This document shows positions 17,569 to 28,403 of a DNA stretch of 64,000 nt, piece after piece (positions within the stretch are counted from its first letter, which is position 1; every line of letters starts with the position of its first letter). The notes under the pieces were generated by a model that worked only from the letters and a program-made list of their open reading frames with translations, made no database searches and had not been told where the DNA came from. The stretch lies in contig JBCBMO010000003.1 of the NCBI GenBank assembly GCA_039822785.1, positions 124,001 through 188,000 of the forward strand, read 5' to 3'. The position numbers were made by a program, and so were the translations under genes. Source of the DNA: Thermohalobaculum sp039822785. Its GTDB lineage: Bacteria > Pseudomonadota > Alphaproteobacteria > Rhodobacterales > Rhodobacteraceae.

Positions 17569-18540
17569 TTACCTCTTCGCGGCAGCGTCGCTGCCCGTCG
17601 TGCCCTGCCGGGTTCGTTCAGCCTCGTCTCGTCCATCGCCGGGACCGCCGCCCGGCCCCAGCACCGTTGCCGGCGCAGGCGCCGTCAGCACGGCGTTCAA
17701 CTTCGTTCGCGCGTGCACCGCATAGCCCGTCTCGCGCAGAAGCGCGAGGGCAGGCGTCTCGGCGCCCCGCGGCGCTTCGATGATGACCAAGGCGGGCCAG
17801 AGCGCCCTGTCCGCCGCGCCGAAGAAGGCCGCCAGCACCGGCTCCTCCGCCCCCTCGATATCGATCTTGAGGGCGTCGATACGCGGCAACCCCTCCGTCG
17901 AGACCACCTCCGCCAGGGTGCGCGCCGGAACGGCGACCCCGTCGCGGCAGTCATCGCTGATCCGCACTTCGCCCCGATTAACGCCGGCCACGGTCAGGTG
18001 CAGCGTGCCCGGGGCGCCCGCCAGTGCTGCCTCCACCACCCGCGCCGGCGCATCGCTGCCGGCGCCCAAGTTGAAGCGCAGGCGCGCACAGGTCTCGGGC
18101 TCGGGCTCGATGGCGAGGATGCGCACGGCATCGGGCCCCGCGACCGAGCGGGCGGCGAGGCTGTAGAGACCGGCGTTCGCGCCCGCATCGACGAAGACGA
18201 AAGGTCCCCGCCCCTCGGAGAGATGGCGCAGGATCGCGCCGGCCAGGGCCGCCCGCTCCTCCGCGTCCCAGAACTGCGGGGCGATGAAGGCGCGCTTCTC
18301 CGACAGGTTGTCCCGCGGATAGAGCCGCGCCCATTGGCCGGGCCAGACCTCCACGTCGAAGGGGTCGGGCCGCCCCGCCCAGACGATCCTGCGCAGGAGA
18401 GACACGGCGCGCCGCGCGACCGGCCCGCGCCCCAGCCGGGCGGCGAGGCGGCGCAGCCCCTCCAACGCCGGCGGGAGGGCGAAACGGCCAAGCGCCGGGG
18501 CGGTGCCCGGCGCTTCGCTTGGTGCGACCGCGGCGTCCAA
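17569..18540 (-). CDS. FkbM family methyltransferase inside dnaK-dnaJ operon
   Basis: About 323 aa. SAM-binding FVFVDAGANAGLYSLAA near residue 112 and DALKIDIEGAEEPVL are the FkbM family hallmarks; the acceptor is unknown. No ATG is available near the 5' end. TTG 18540, 4 bases after the dnaK stop, is the best start; the frame also extends into dnaK up to 18654. Position between dnaK and dnaJ, with both junctions only a few bases, implies co-transcription with the chaperones and heat induction. The 3' end (KR-stop) provides the dnaJ ribosome binding site. Confidence 0.85.
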   Translation of the reverse strand: MDAAVAPSEAPGTAPALGRFALPPALEGLRRLAARLGRGPVARRAVSLLRRIVWAGRPDPFDVEVWPGQWARLYPRDNLSEKRAFIAPQFWDAEERAALAGAILRHLSEGRGPFVFVDAGANAGLYSLAARSVAGPDAVRILAIEPEPETCARLRFNLGAGSDAPARVVEAALAGAPGTLHLTVAGVNRGEVRISDDCRDGVAVPARTLAEVVSTEGLPRIDALKIDIEGAEEPVLAAFFGAADRALWPALVIIEAPRGAETPALALLRETGYAVHARTKLNAVLTAPAPATVLGPGGGPGDGRDEAERTRQGTTGSDAAAKR

Positions 18541-18544
18541 GGGG

Positions 18545-20464
<1,920 letters not shown>

Positions 20465-20570
20465 GAAAATCCTCCTGCTGGCGATACGGGTGGCGGGTCC
20501 GTCGGCGGCCCCCGGTCACCCCTCCCGAAACGGATAAGCGCGCGGAGCAGGGACTCCACGGCTCGCGGCG

Positions 20571-20599
20571 ATATAAGGGGACGCCCGGCACATCGCAAG
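20571..20599 (-). promoter_or_regulatory. Sigma-32 type heat-shock promoter of dnaK
   Basis: On the minus strand CTTGCG (20599-20594) is followed after 13 bases by CCCCTTATAT (20580-20571). This fits the RpoH consensus (CTTGAA, 11-16 bases, CCCCATnT) well, about 110 bases upstream of the dnaK start. Known dnaK regulation in alphaproteobacteria supports the call. Confidence 0.65.
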
Positions 20600-20665
20600 C
20601 GGATGATCCCGCCGCATAATCGGGTTTGCGACACTGATGCGAAGAAGACGAGGGAGGGGGATGTC

Positions 20666-21010
20666 ATGATCTACGCCGGAAGCCGCGGGGAGATCGTCGC
20701 GCTCGACGAGCGCACGGGCCGGGTGCACTGGACGTTTTCGCTCAGCGGCGGGATGCTCGGCCATCTCAAGTCCGCGGACATGAGCCTGATCGACCATAAC
20801 GGGCTGCTCTTCATCGGTGCCAATGGCTATGTGATCTGCCTCGACGCCCAGAACGGCTTTGAGATGTGGCGCCACGACATCAAGGGCGCCTACCAGGACT
20901 GGGTGGCGCTCAGCGTGGCGGGCAAGGCGACCAATGCGGCGGCGGCGCTGCTGCGCAGCCGAAGCAGCAGTGGCAGCGGCGACGGCGATGGTGGCGGTGG
21001 CGGGGACTGA
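20666..21010 (+). CDS. Small PQQ-like beta-propeller repeat protein
   Basis: 114 aa from ATG 20666 behind GGGAGGGGG. Contains about two blades of the PQQ/quinoprotein type (REIVALDERTGRVHW-like and YVICLDAQNGFEMWRH), far too few for a complete propeller, and ends in a Ser/Gly/Asp-rich tail. No signal peptide. First of three closely spaced genes leading to alkB. A longer in-frame reading back to 20189 passes through the dnaK promoter and is rejected. Function unknown. Confidence 0.7.
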   Translation: MIYAGSRGEIVALDERTGRVHWTFSLSGGMLGHLKSADMSLIDHNGLLFIGANGYVICLDAQNGFEMWRHDIKGAYQDWVALSVAGKATNAAAALLRSRSSSGSGDGDGGGGGD

Positions 21011-21027
21011 TCGGCGCGGACGACGCG

Positions 21028-21531
21028 ATGCTCGAGAATTCGGTTCTCCTGGCCCTGGTGACCGTCGCTGCGATCCTCAGCGTCGGTGTCGGGCTGCTTG
21101 TCTGGCAGCGGCGCCAGGCCCGGCTGGAGCTGGTGCTTGACGCACCGGCGGTGGCGCCGGGCGCTCCGGTCACCGGGCGCTTCACGGTTACGGCCCGGCG
21201 CCCGCTGACCGCCCGGGGGATCGAGGTCGATCTGATCCTCAGCGAACCGCGCCCCAGCGGCACCTATGTCGAGCGATGGCGCGATACCGCCGCGGTCTGC
21301 GGTCCTGTCACCCTCGCCCCGGGAGAGGTTGCTGGTGGCGCCTTCACGCTCCCGCTGCCCGCCACGCTGCCTGCCGCGGCCCGGCGCGGCTGGCTGCCCA
21401 GGGTCGCCTCGGCCGATGCGCTCGCGGTTCGCACCGGGCGCTGGGTGATCCGCGGGAGGGTCACGGGCACCTGGCTCGCCCGGGGCCGCCTCCTCCGCGT
21501 TGCCGGCAGGGCGGTCGAGGGCACGCCATGA
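21028..21531 (+). CDS. Membrane-anchored arrestin-fold-like protein
   Basis: 167 aa from ATG 21028. One N-terminal transmembrane helix (VLLALVTVAAILSVGVGLLV) followed by a beta-rich domain with alternating hydrophobic strands (APVTGRFTVTARRPLTARGI, then LILSEPRPSG). The strand pattern resembles arrestin/SpoOM-like folds, but this is a loose judgement. Its stop overlaps the alkB start by 4 bases, so it is translationally coupled to alkB. Confidence 0.65.
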   Translation: MLENSVLLALVTVAAILSVGVGLLVWQRRQARLELVLDAPAVAPGAPVTGRFTVTARRPLTARGIEVDLILSEPRPSGTYVERWRDTAAVCGPVTLAPGEVAGGAFTLPLPATLPAAARRGWLPRVASADALAVRTGRWVIRGRVTGTWLARGRLLRVAGRAVEGTP

Positions 21532-22151
21532 GCGCCGAGGTGCCGCTGCCGGAGGGGTTTCGCCACCTTCCCGGCCACCTCGACCGCACGGCACAGGCGG
21601 CCATGGTCGAGGGGCTGCGCGCGGTCATCGCCGCCGCGCCCCTGGTGCGCCCCGTCACGCCCTGGGGCAAACCGATGACCGTGCGCATGACCGCCGCCGG
21701 GCGCCTGGGCTGGGTGATCGACCGGGGCCGCTATCGCTATGCCGACCGCCACCCGGAGGCACGCACCCCCTGGCCCCCGATTCCGGGCGATATCCTCGCG
21801 GTCTGGCGTGCCGTCTCCGCCTGGCCCGCGGATCCCGACTGCTGCCTGATCAACTGGTACGGTGAGGGCGCCAAGATGGGCCTGCACCGCGACGCGGACG
21901 AAGGCGAGGAAGCCTTCGCCGCCCCCGTCGTCTCGATCTCCCTCGGCGACCCGGCGCGCTTTCGGATCGGCGGGCTTACGCGCAAGGGCCCGACGGCCAG
22001 CGTGATGCTGAACTCCGGCGATGTGGCGGTCATGGGCGGGGCCGCGCGCCTCGCCTACCACGGCATCGACCGGGTCTGGCACGGCGCGAGCCCGCTGTTG
22101 CCGAAGGGCGGGCGCATCAACCTCACGCTGCGCGTGGTCGCCAGCGCCTGA
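21528..22151 (+). CDS. alkB: AlkB-type 2-oxoglutarate/Fe(II) DNA dioxygenase
   Basis: 207 aa from ATG 21528. Oxidatively demethylates alkylated bases such as 1-methyladenine and 3-methylcytosine. Iron ligands are His120 and Asp122 (LHRDAD) and His178 (AYHGIDRV); the 2-oxoglutarate arginines lie in GRINLTLRVV at the C-terminus. LINWYGEGAKMGLH and VSISLGDPARFRIGG are typical of AlkB. The start overlaps the previous stop. Confidence 0.93.
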   Translation: MSAEVPLPEGFRHLPGHLDRTAQAAMVEGLRAVIAAAPLVRPVTPWGKPMTVRMTAAGRLGWVIDRGRYRYADRHPEARTPWPPIPGDILAVWRAVSAWPADPDCCLINWYGEGAKMGLHRDADEGEEAFAAPVVSISLGDPARFRIGGLTRKGPTASVMLNSGDVAVMGGAARLAYHGIDRVWHGASPLLPKGGRINLTLRVVASA

Positions 22152-22255
22152 CCGGCTCTGTTTCCGCCGGGGTCTTTACTCGGGTTTAACCACGTCCTGG
22201 CCAGATCGATGTCAGAGACCATGACGCGCCAGAGACTGCGACCACCCAGACCCTG

Positions 22256-23752
22256 ATGATCGCTACCGCCCATACCGTCGCTTTTCTGGGGGTTGAGGCC
22301 CGCCCGGTGGAGGTGCAATGCGCCGTCACCCCCGGCCTGCCCGCCTTCGCCATCGTCGGCCTGCCCGACAAGGCGGTTTCCGAGAGCCGGGAGCGCGTGC
22401 GCGCCGCTCTCTCGGCCATCGGCCTGGCGCTGCCCGCGGGCAGGATCACCGTGAACCTCTCGCCCGCCGACCTGCCCAAGAGCGGCGCGCATTTCGACCT
22501 GCCCATCGCCCTCAGCCTGATGGCGGCCACGGAGGCGATCCCGGTTGAGGAGGTCGACCGCATGGTCGCCCTCGGCGAGCTAACCCTCGACGGCCAGATC
22601 CGCGCGGTCCAGGGCGTCCTCCCCGCCGCCCTCATGGCTGCCGCCTCTGACAAGGCGCTGTGCTGCCCCGCGGCCGGCGGGGCGGAGGCCGCCTGGGTCG
22701 GCGGCTGCGAGGTCGTGGCCCCGCCCAGCCTGTTGTCGCTGGTCAATCACCTGCGCGGCGACGCGGTCCTGCCACCGCCGGAACCCGGTGCCGTCAGCGC
22801 CCGCCGCGCCGCCGGCGACCTGATCGACGTGAAGGGGCAAGACACCGCCCGCCGGGCGCTGGAGGTCGCTGCGGCCGGCGGCCACAACGTGCTGATGGTC
22901 GGGCCGCCAGGCTCCGGCAAATCGATGCTCGCCAGCCGCCTGACCGGCATCATGCCCCCCCTTTCGCCGGCGGAGGCGTTGGAGGTCTCCACCATCTACT
23001 CCCTCGCCGCCGAGCCCGGCGATGGCGGCATGTGCCGCGAGCGCCCCTTCCGCGCACCGCACCATAGCGCGAGCCAAGCCGCCATGGTCGGCGGCGGGCG
23101 CCAGGCCAAGCCCGGCGAGATCAGCCTCGCTCACCGCGGCGTCCTGTTCCTCGACGAGCTGCCCGAGTTCGACCGCAAGGTGCTGGAGGCGCTGCGCCAA
23201 CCCATCGAGACCGGTCAGGCCGTGGTTGCCCGCGCCGAGAGCCATGTGACCTTTCCCGCGCGTTTCCTACTGGTGGGTGCCATGAACCCCTGCCGCTGCG
23301 GCTACCTGGCCGATGCCGCCCGGGCCTGCGGGCGCGCACCCCGCTGCGGAGAGGACTACGGCGGTCGCATATCAGGCCCGCTGCTCGATCGTTTCGACAT
23401 CCGCATCGAGGTGCCGGCGGTCAGCGCCGACACCCTCGCCCTGCCGCCCCACCGCCAGTCCACCGACCGCGTCGCTGCCCGGGTCGCGGAGGCGCGGGGC
23501 GCCCAGGCCGAGCGCGCCGGGGAGGGTGCGATCAACGCCACGCTGGACGGGGAGGCGCTGGACACCGCCGCCCGCCCCGACGACGCGGGCCGCCAGCTCT
23601 TGCAACAGGCCGCGGAGAAGCTGCGCCTCTCCGCAAGGGGCTACCACCGTATCCTGCGCCTGGCCCGCACGGTCGCCGACCTGGAGGGGGCGATTGCCGT
23701 CGCTCGCCCCCATGTCGCCGAAGCCGTCGCCTATCGCCGCCTCATGGCCTGA
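22256..23752 (+). CDS. comM: YifB/ComM family AAA+ ATPase
   Basis: 498 aa. An N-terminal LonC-like domain (PGLPAFAIVGLPDKAV, RITVNLSPADLPKSG) is followed by a Mg-chelatase type AAA+ module: Walker A GPPGSGKS near 219-226, Walker B GVLFLDELPEF, and the family motif MNPCRCG. In Vibrio, ComM is a helicase that extends DNA strand exchange in natural transformation; homologues are widespread also in species not known to be transformable. Stands alone. Confidence 0.92.
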   Translation: MIATAHTVAFLGVEARPVEVQCAVTPGLPAFAIVGLPDKAVSESRERVRAALSAIGLALPAGRITVNLSPADLPKSGAHFDLPIALSLMAATEAIPVEEVDRMVALGELTLDGQIRAVQGVLPAALMAAASDKALCCPAAGGAEAAWVGGCEVVAPPSLLSLVNHLRGDAVLPPPEPGAVSARRAAGDLIDVKGQDTARRALEVAAAGGHNVLMVGPPGSGKSMLASRLTGIMPPLSPAEALEVSTIYSLAAEPGDGGMCRERPFRAPHHSASQAAMVGGGRQAKPGEISLAHRGVLFLDELPEFDRKVLEALRQPIETGQAVVARAESHVTFPARFLLVGAMNPCRCGYLADAARACGRAPRCGEDYGGRISGPLLDRFDIRIEVPAVSADTLALPPHRQSTDRVAARVAEARGAQAERAGEGAINATLDGEALDTAARPDDAGRQLLQQAAEKLRLSARGYHRILRLARTVADLEGAIAVARPHVAEAVAYRRLMA

Positions 23753-23848
23753 GGCCGACGCTCCCGACCAGGCCGCAAAACGCATTCTTCGCCGCCGGAG
23801 AATGGTCATCATCGCGTGAAAGGATCGTCTTAGCGTGGAGGACATCGC

Positions 23849-24904
23849 ATGAAGAGTATTCACAGCATTCTCGGCACCGGGCTTCTGGCCATTTCCCTCG
23901 CCCTTCCCCTGACCCTCAGCACCGCAGCAGCACAAAGTGCCGACGACCACACGACGACGGTCTTCGACGGCTCCTATGACCTTGACCCCCTGACGCCGGC
24001 GGAGGTCGCCTGGATGGAGGACAAGATCCCCGATCTTCGGGAGCGTCTCGATGCCCTCCGCGGTCAGGGCGTGATCACCGGGGAGGAGATCGACGCAATG
24101 CTGGAGGCGCTCGATGTCCTCGATGCGCGCGACCTGCCGAGCCCGATCACCTACGACCAGCTCTACTGGATGGAGTCGCTCGTCTCCTCCGCCGAGAACC
24201 GCGACCTCGACGCTGAGGAACGGCGTCGGTTGGCGGAGGCGCTGAACCAGATCGTGCGCGATGGCGCGGGCGCCGTCTCCGACGCCTTCGCTGAGCTGTC
24301 AAATCTGCCGGATCGCCTGCGGGACCTGGCGAAGTGGCTGACGGCGGGCGACGGCTGCGCCGCGGGCCGGACGGTGATCCTCGAGCCGCAGCGGGGCGCA
24401 GAGCCCGGGACCTTCACCGCCTCGGCGCGCTTCTCGGGCCGCCTGATCGCGCCCGGCTACCGCAAACAGCGCTATGAGGTGACCTGCATCGTCGTGCCCG
24501 GCTATCTGATCGGCGCCGGCGGCCAGGCCTATGGCGAGACGCTCGCACAGCCCGGCAGTGGCAAGCTCACGCTCTCGATCAAAGTGGGCGGCGGGGCCAG
24601 CAACGCGTCCTTCGACGTCTTTCCCGCTGGCGTCCCGATCCCGACCGACGTGCCGCGGGGTAGCATCGCCGGGCGCTACGACATCCGCAAAGGCCGCAGC
24701 ACCAGCATGCGGCTGAGCGTCGGGCCCAAGGCGCATGTCTTCAACTTCGGCGCGACGGGCAACTGGTTCTCGGACGAGGGGACGACCAACAGCTATTCGG
24801 TCGAGGTCACGTTGACCGGCAAGCCGGCCCGTTGGAACCGCCCGCCCAGCGACCGGCCCACAAGCGGCACCTCGCCCTCGGCCGGTATCGGCATTCGGGG
24901 CTGA
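23849..24904 (+). CDS. Secreted protein of unknown function
   Basis: 351 aa with a Sec signal peptide (about residues 1-29, ending TAAA-QS). A helical, charged segment (residues 45-150, many Glu/Arg/Leu heptad-like stretches) precedes a beta-rich C-terminal domain (about 165-330) that has two cysteines and a Pro/Ser tail. GGAGGA lies before ATG 23849. Not recognised. It is convergent with the caspase-like gene, 10 bases away. Confidence 0.75.
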   Translation: MKSIHSILGTGLLAISLALPLTLSTAAAQSADDHTTTVFDGSYDLDPLTPAEVAWMEDKIPDLRERLDALRGQGVITGEEIDAMLEALDVLDARDLPSPITYDQLYWMESLVSSAENRDLDAEERRRLAEALNQIVRDGAGAVSDAFAELSNLPDRLRDLAKWLTAGDGCAAGRTVILEPQRGAEPGTFTASARFSGRLIAPGYRKQRYEVTCIVVPGYLIGAGGQAYGETLAQPGSGKLTLSIKVGGGASNASFDVFPAGVPIPTDVPRGSIAGRYDIRKGRSTSMRLSVGPKAHVFNFGATGNWFSDEGTTNSYSVEVTLTGKPARWNRPPSDRPTSGTSPSAGIGIRG

Positions 24905-24914
24905 GACCGCGCGC

Positions 24915-25418
24915 TTATACCCGCGCCCGCGGCCAGCGGCGGGCGCGGGCGCTGCGCCCGCAGGGGCGGACCTCGACCCAGTCGCCGCCGTTCATCCGAT
25001 AGCCGTTCGTCGTGCCCGTGCCGCCATAGACCGGCACGTCCCAGAGCCGGGCGAAGCGGTGCATCAGCCCGGGCTTCAGCGCGACATGGCAGCCGATGAA
25101 GTGGACGAAACCACCACAGGCGAAGTGGCCATGCAGCGCCGCCAGGACCGGCGCCAGGCGGTCGAAGCTCCGCTCGGTCACCATATCGTCGCCCAGCTCC
25201 AGCCCGTTGCGCCAGCCATGATCCACCACCCGCAGCGCGGCCAGCCGTTCGCCCGGGCGCAGCGCATCGATGACGTTGTCCACCATGCTCTCGGCCGAGG
25301 TCATGGTGACCTCGCCGATCGTGGTCAGCGCGATGAAGGGGCCCCAGAACGCGCCTGCGGCGCCGGCCTCCCAGTCCACCCGGTCGTCGATCACGTATAG
25401 GCTTCGCGCGTTCGCCAT
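24915..25418 (-). CDS. DUF4347-like protein with caspase-type His/Cys
   Basis: 167 aa from ATG 25418 (MANARSLYVIDD). Contains VVDHGWRNGLELGDD and, about 45 residues later, FIGCHVALKPG, followed by VYGGTGTTNG. This His-Gly then Gly-Cys order resembles caspase-fold (clan CD) peptidases and the DUF4347 domain of large secreted proteins. No signal peptide. The rest is basic at the C-terminus. Stands alone with its own short upstream region. Family placement is tentative. Confidence 0.65.
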   Translation of the reverse strand: MANARSLYVIDDRVDWEAGAAGAFWGPFIALTTIGEVTMTSAESMVDNVIDALRPGERLAALRVVDHGWRNGLELGDDMVTERSFDRLAPVLAALHGHFACGGFVHFIGCHVALKPGLMHRFARLWDVPVYGGTGTTNGYRMNGGDWVEVRPCGRSARARRWPRARV

Positions 25419-25562
25419 GGGTGAAACATAAGAGATGTTAACCCAAGGCACGAGGGGTGCGCCGCCCATGCCCCTTTAATCCGCCGCCAAAACCGTCTAG
25501 GTCGCTCGCGCTTGCAGCGGGCGCCGCCGCCCGGCTGCAGCACCCAGTGAAAGGAAGGGACC

Positions 25563-26585
25563 ATGGGCTATCGCGTCGCCGTCGTGGGTGCCACCGGCAC
25601 CGTCGGTCAGGAAATGCTCAACATCCTCAGCGAGCGGGAGTTTCCCGCCGACGAGGTCATCGCACTCGCCTCGCGCCGGTCGCTGGGCACCGAGGTGAGC
25701 TACGGCGACGAGACACTCAAGACCAAGGACCTGGCCCAGTTCGACTTCAAGGGCATCGACATCGCCCTGTTCGCCATCGGCTCGGACGGCACCAAGGAGA
25801 GCGCGCCGCGCGCCGCCAAGGCCGGCGCGGTGGTGATCGACAACTCCTCGCTCTACCGCTACGAGCCCGACATCCCGCTCATCGTGCCGGAGGTGAACCC
25901 CGACGCGATCTCGGCCTATGCCAACCGCAACATCATCGCGAACCCCAACTGCTCCACCGCGCAGATGGTCGTCGCACTGAAGCCGCTGCACGACCGAGCC
26001 AGGATCAAGCGGGTGGTCGTCGCGACCTATCAATCCGTCTCAGGCGCCGGGAAGGAGGGGATCGACGAACTCTGGATGCAGACCAAGGGGCTCTACGTCC
26101 CGGGCCAGGAGGTCGATCCGGCGAAGTTCCAGAAGCAGATCGCCTTCAACCTCATCCCCCAGATCGACGTCTTCATGGAGGACGGCTCGACCAAGGAGGA
26201 GTGGAAGATGGTCGCCGAGACCAAGAAGATCGTCGATCCGAAGATCAAGGTGCACGCGACCTGTGTGCGCGTGCCGGTCTTCGTCGGCCACTCCGAGGCG
26301 GTGAACGTGGAGTTCGAGGAGCCCCTCGACGAGGACGAGGCGCGCGAGATCCTGCGCGAGGCGCCCGGGATCATGATGGTCGATAAGCGCGAGGACGGCG
26401 GCTACATCACCCCAGTCGAGTGCGTGGGCGAGTTCGCCACCTATATCTCGCGCCTGCGCACCGACCCCACGGTGGAGAACGGCCTCGCCTTCTGGTGCGT
26501 CAGCGACAACCTGCGCAAAGGCGCCGCTTTGAACGCCGTTCAAATCGCCGAACTCCTGGGTCGGCGCCACCTGAAGAAAGACTGA
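25563..26585 (+). CDS. asd: Aspartate-semialdehyde dehydrogenase
   Basis: 340 aa. Converts aspartyl phosphate to aspartate semialdehyde, the branch point to lysine/DAP, threonine and methionine. N-terminal NADP loop VVGATGTVGQEM; catalytic Cys130 in NPNCSTAQMV; RVPVFVGHSEAVNVEFE provides the substrate-binding His region. AAGGAAGGG precedes ATG 25563. Normal length. Followed by a hairpin. Confidence 0.97.
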   Translation: MGYRVAVVGATGTVGQEMLNILSEREFPADEVIALASRRSLGTEVSYGDETLKTKDLAQFDFKGIDIALFAIGSDGTKESAPRAAKAGAVVIDNSSLYRYEPDIPLIVPEVNPDAISAYANRNIIANPNCSTAQMVVALKPLHDRARIKRVVVATYQSVSGAGKEGIDELWMQTKGLYVPGQEVDPAKFQKQIAFNLIPQIDVFMEDGSTKEEWKMVAETKKIVDPKIKVHATCVRVPVFVGHSEAVNVEFEEPLDEDEAREILREAPGIMMVDKREDGGYITPVECVGEFATYISRLRTDPTVENGLAFWCVSDNLRKGAALNAVQIAELLGRRHLKKD

Positions 26586-26597
26586 CGTTGCGGTAGT

Positions 26598-26631
26598 CGG
26601 CGGTACGGTTCTTGATCGTGCCGCACCGCCG
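26598..26631 (+). terminator. Hairpin downstream of asd
   Basis: CGGCGGT (26598-26604) pairs with ACCGCCG (26625-26631), with a further CGG/CCG pairing inside after a mismatch. It lies 13 bases after the asd stop and has no T-run. Confidence 0.4.
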
Positions 26632-26646
26632 TGCCAGCCTCGCAGC

Positions 26647-27084
26647 ATGACGAAACACTTTCTGATCTTGTTTGCCGCCGCGCTGATGCTTGGCGGCTGT
26701 TCAACGGCCCGGGTCGTCGCAGGCGGCGATACCGTCGACAACAGCTACACCGTGGGTGGGATGCGCTGGCAGGGCGGCGGCGGCGTCTACGTCGTGGCCA
26801 AGGCGATGGAGCGTGACGGTAAGATCGCCGTTTGCGGCGCCTATACCACCGAGGGGCTGAAGGCCAATGTGGTGCGCTACACGCCCGAAATCCTGTCAGG
26901 GATGATCGTTGAGGTGGATGGTCAGCGTGCGTTCCAGAACGTCTCCTTCTTCAACGGCTTCAACCACGACGACGACTGGGTCGGTCAGCCGACCACTTGC
27001 GCCATCACGGATTTGCCCTGGGTGGAAGGGCTCACCGCCGGGGTGGTCGAGATCATCTCGCCGCGCCGCACGTTCTGGAGCTGA
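26647..27084 (+). CDS. Small lipoprotein of unknown function
   Basis: 145 aa. Type II signal peptide with lipobox LGGC, so Cys18 would be acylated. The mature part is a single small domain with two cysteines (AVCGAY, TTCAI) that could form a disulphide. Not recognised. Located between asd and tRNA-Thr. Confidence 0.75.
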   Translation: MTKHFLILFAAALMLGGCSTARVVAGGDTVDNSYTVGGMRWQGGGGVYVVAKAMERDGKIAVCGAYTTEGLKANVVRYTPEILSGMIVEVDGQRAFQNVSFFNGFNHDDDWVGQPTTCAITDLPWVEGLTAGVVEIISPRRTFWS

Positions 27085-27153
27085 GGTTCCCGTCCGAGAT
27101 GCCTCGGCGGGGCCTTGCGCTGCTCGGGGGGACCCGCTATCCACGCGCCCGGC

Positions 27154-27229
27154 GCCGGTGTAGCTCAGCTGGTAGAGCACGTCATTCGTAATGATGGGGT
27201 CGGGGGTTCGAGTCCCTTCACCGGCACCA
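27154..27229 (+). tRNA. tRNA-Thr (CGT anticodon)
   Basis: 76 nt. Acceptor stem GCCGGTG/CACCGGC, D-arm GCTC-AGCTGGTA-GAGC, anticodon stem CGTCA/TGATG around loop TTCGTAA, giving anticodon CGT for codon ACG, T-arm GGGGG-TTCGAGT-CCCTT, and an encoded CCA end. Folded by eye; all four arms close, with a few G-U pairs. Confidence 0.95.
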
Positions 27230-27239
27230 CGCGTGAGCC

Positions 27240-27255
27240 CGCCTCGGCCGAGGCG
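27240..27255. terminator. Palindrome after tRNA-Thr
   Basis: CGCCTCGGCCGAGGCG, a perfect 16-bp palindrome 10 bases after the tRNA. It could end tRNA transcription or stop read-through from the convergent giant gene, but has no loop bases or T-run. Confidence 0.3.
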
Positions 27256-27302
27256 CTGCTCCCAATCGTCTCCAGATCCGCAAAGTGCCTCTGCGCTTGG
27301 CT

Positions 27303-28403
27303 TCAGGTGAACTCAAACTCGTAGGTGAAGGTCTCGACCACGTCGCCGCGGGCGTCGCGGTCGGCGTAGAGGGTGATGTCGACGGTGTAGGCGCCTTCCT
27401 CGAAGCCCGCGTCGCCGAAGAAGTTGCCGCGGGCGTTGTCGCTGAAGAGCGCGTAAGGCTCCACGTTCTCGACCTGGGTCTGGCCGTTGTAGCTGAGGGC
27501 GACGGAGGCGAAATCGGGCGCGTCTTCGGTCGCCGTAAAGGCCAGGGTGATGGGTCCGGCACCCTCCAGGAGATCGGCGTCCAGCACCGCGCCGTGCTCG
27601 ACCTCGGCGATCATGCGGTCCTGCCGCGCGTCGGTGGTCCAGAGGGCGGCCTCGAAATAGGTCGTCGGCTCGGGGTCGGTGACGGTGAAGGTCATGCTTT
27701 CGCGACCAAGGCTCTCGCCGCTGCCGCCCCGCCCGCTGAAGGCCTCGTAGGTGAAGGTGTACTCGCCGGGGCTGAGCTGCGCGCCGCCGAAGAGATCGCC
27801 GCGGCCGTTGTCGCTGAAGAGCGCATAAGGGGCGAGGTTCTCGATGCGCCCGCCGAGCCCCTCGACCGCCACATAGAGGCTGCCGTCGAAGGGCTCCTCG
27901 GTCGTGGCGACGATGGTGATGGGCTGGTTGCCCAGCATCTCTGCCGTCAGGACCGCGCCGTCCTCCAGCACCGCAAGCTGGGCCTGGTCGCCCTCGGTCG
28001 CATGCAGCGCCACGTCGAAAGCCGGCATGGTCTCGGAGGGGTCGGGGGCCTCCTCGGCGACGGTGAAGGTCACGGTCTCGGTCGCGAGCACCGTGCCAGT
28101 GGCGCCATTGCCGCTGTGGGCGGTGACGGTCAGGGTGTGCTGGCCGGGGGCCAGCGGCCCGCCCGCGAAGTCCTGGCCGCTATTGCCGAACAGGGCATAG
28201 GGCACGCTGTTCTCCACCCGGGTGTGGCCGCTGTCGAGCGCAAAGGCGATGCTCTCGACCCCGTTGCCGGGTTCGGTGAGCGCCTCCACCGTCAGGTTGC
28301 CGACCATCTCCGGGCTGAGCGTGATCTCGGCGCCGTCCTCGATCGCCTCCAGCGCCTGGTCGTTGAGGGCGTCGAAGAACACCAGGTCGAGGCTGACCTC
28401 CAC
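27303..28403 (-). repeat. Triplicated C-terminal module of the G8 protein
   Basis: Three copies of about 115 codons (roughly 28403-28060, 28021-27685, 27660-27303). Each has ENxxPYALFxxN/D then a Gly-Asp/Asn-rich turn and a terminal (E/V)TFTV-type strand. They look like repeated beta-sandwich modules seen at the ends of marine bacterial exoproteins. The third copy ends the protein. Confidence 0.7.

Noticed and set aside
27154..27302. tRNA-Thr as the integration site of the giant-gene block
   Set aside because: I found no repeat of the tRNA 3' end on the far side of the block and no integrase; cannot be supported.
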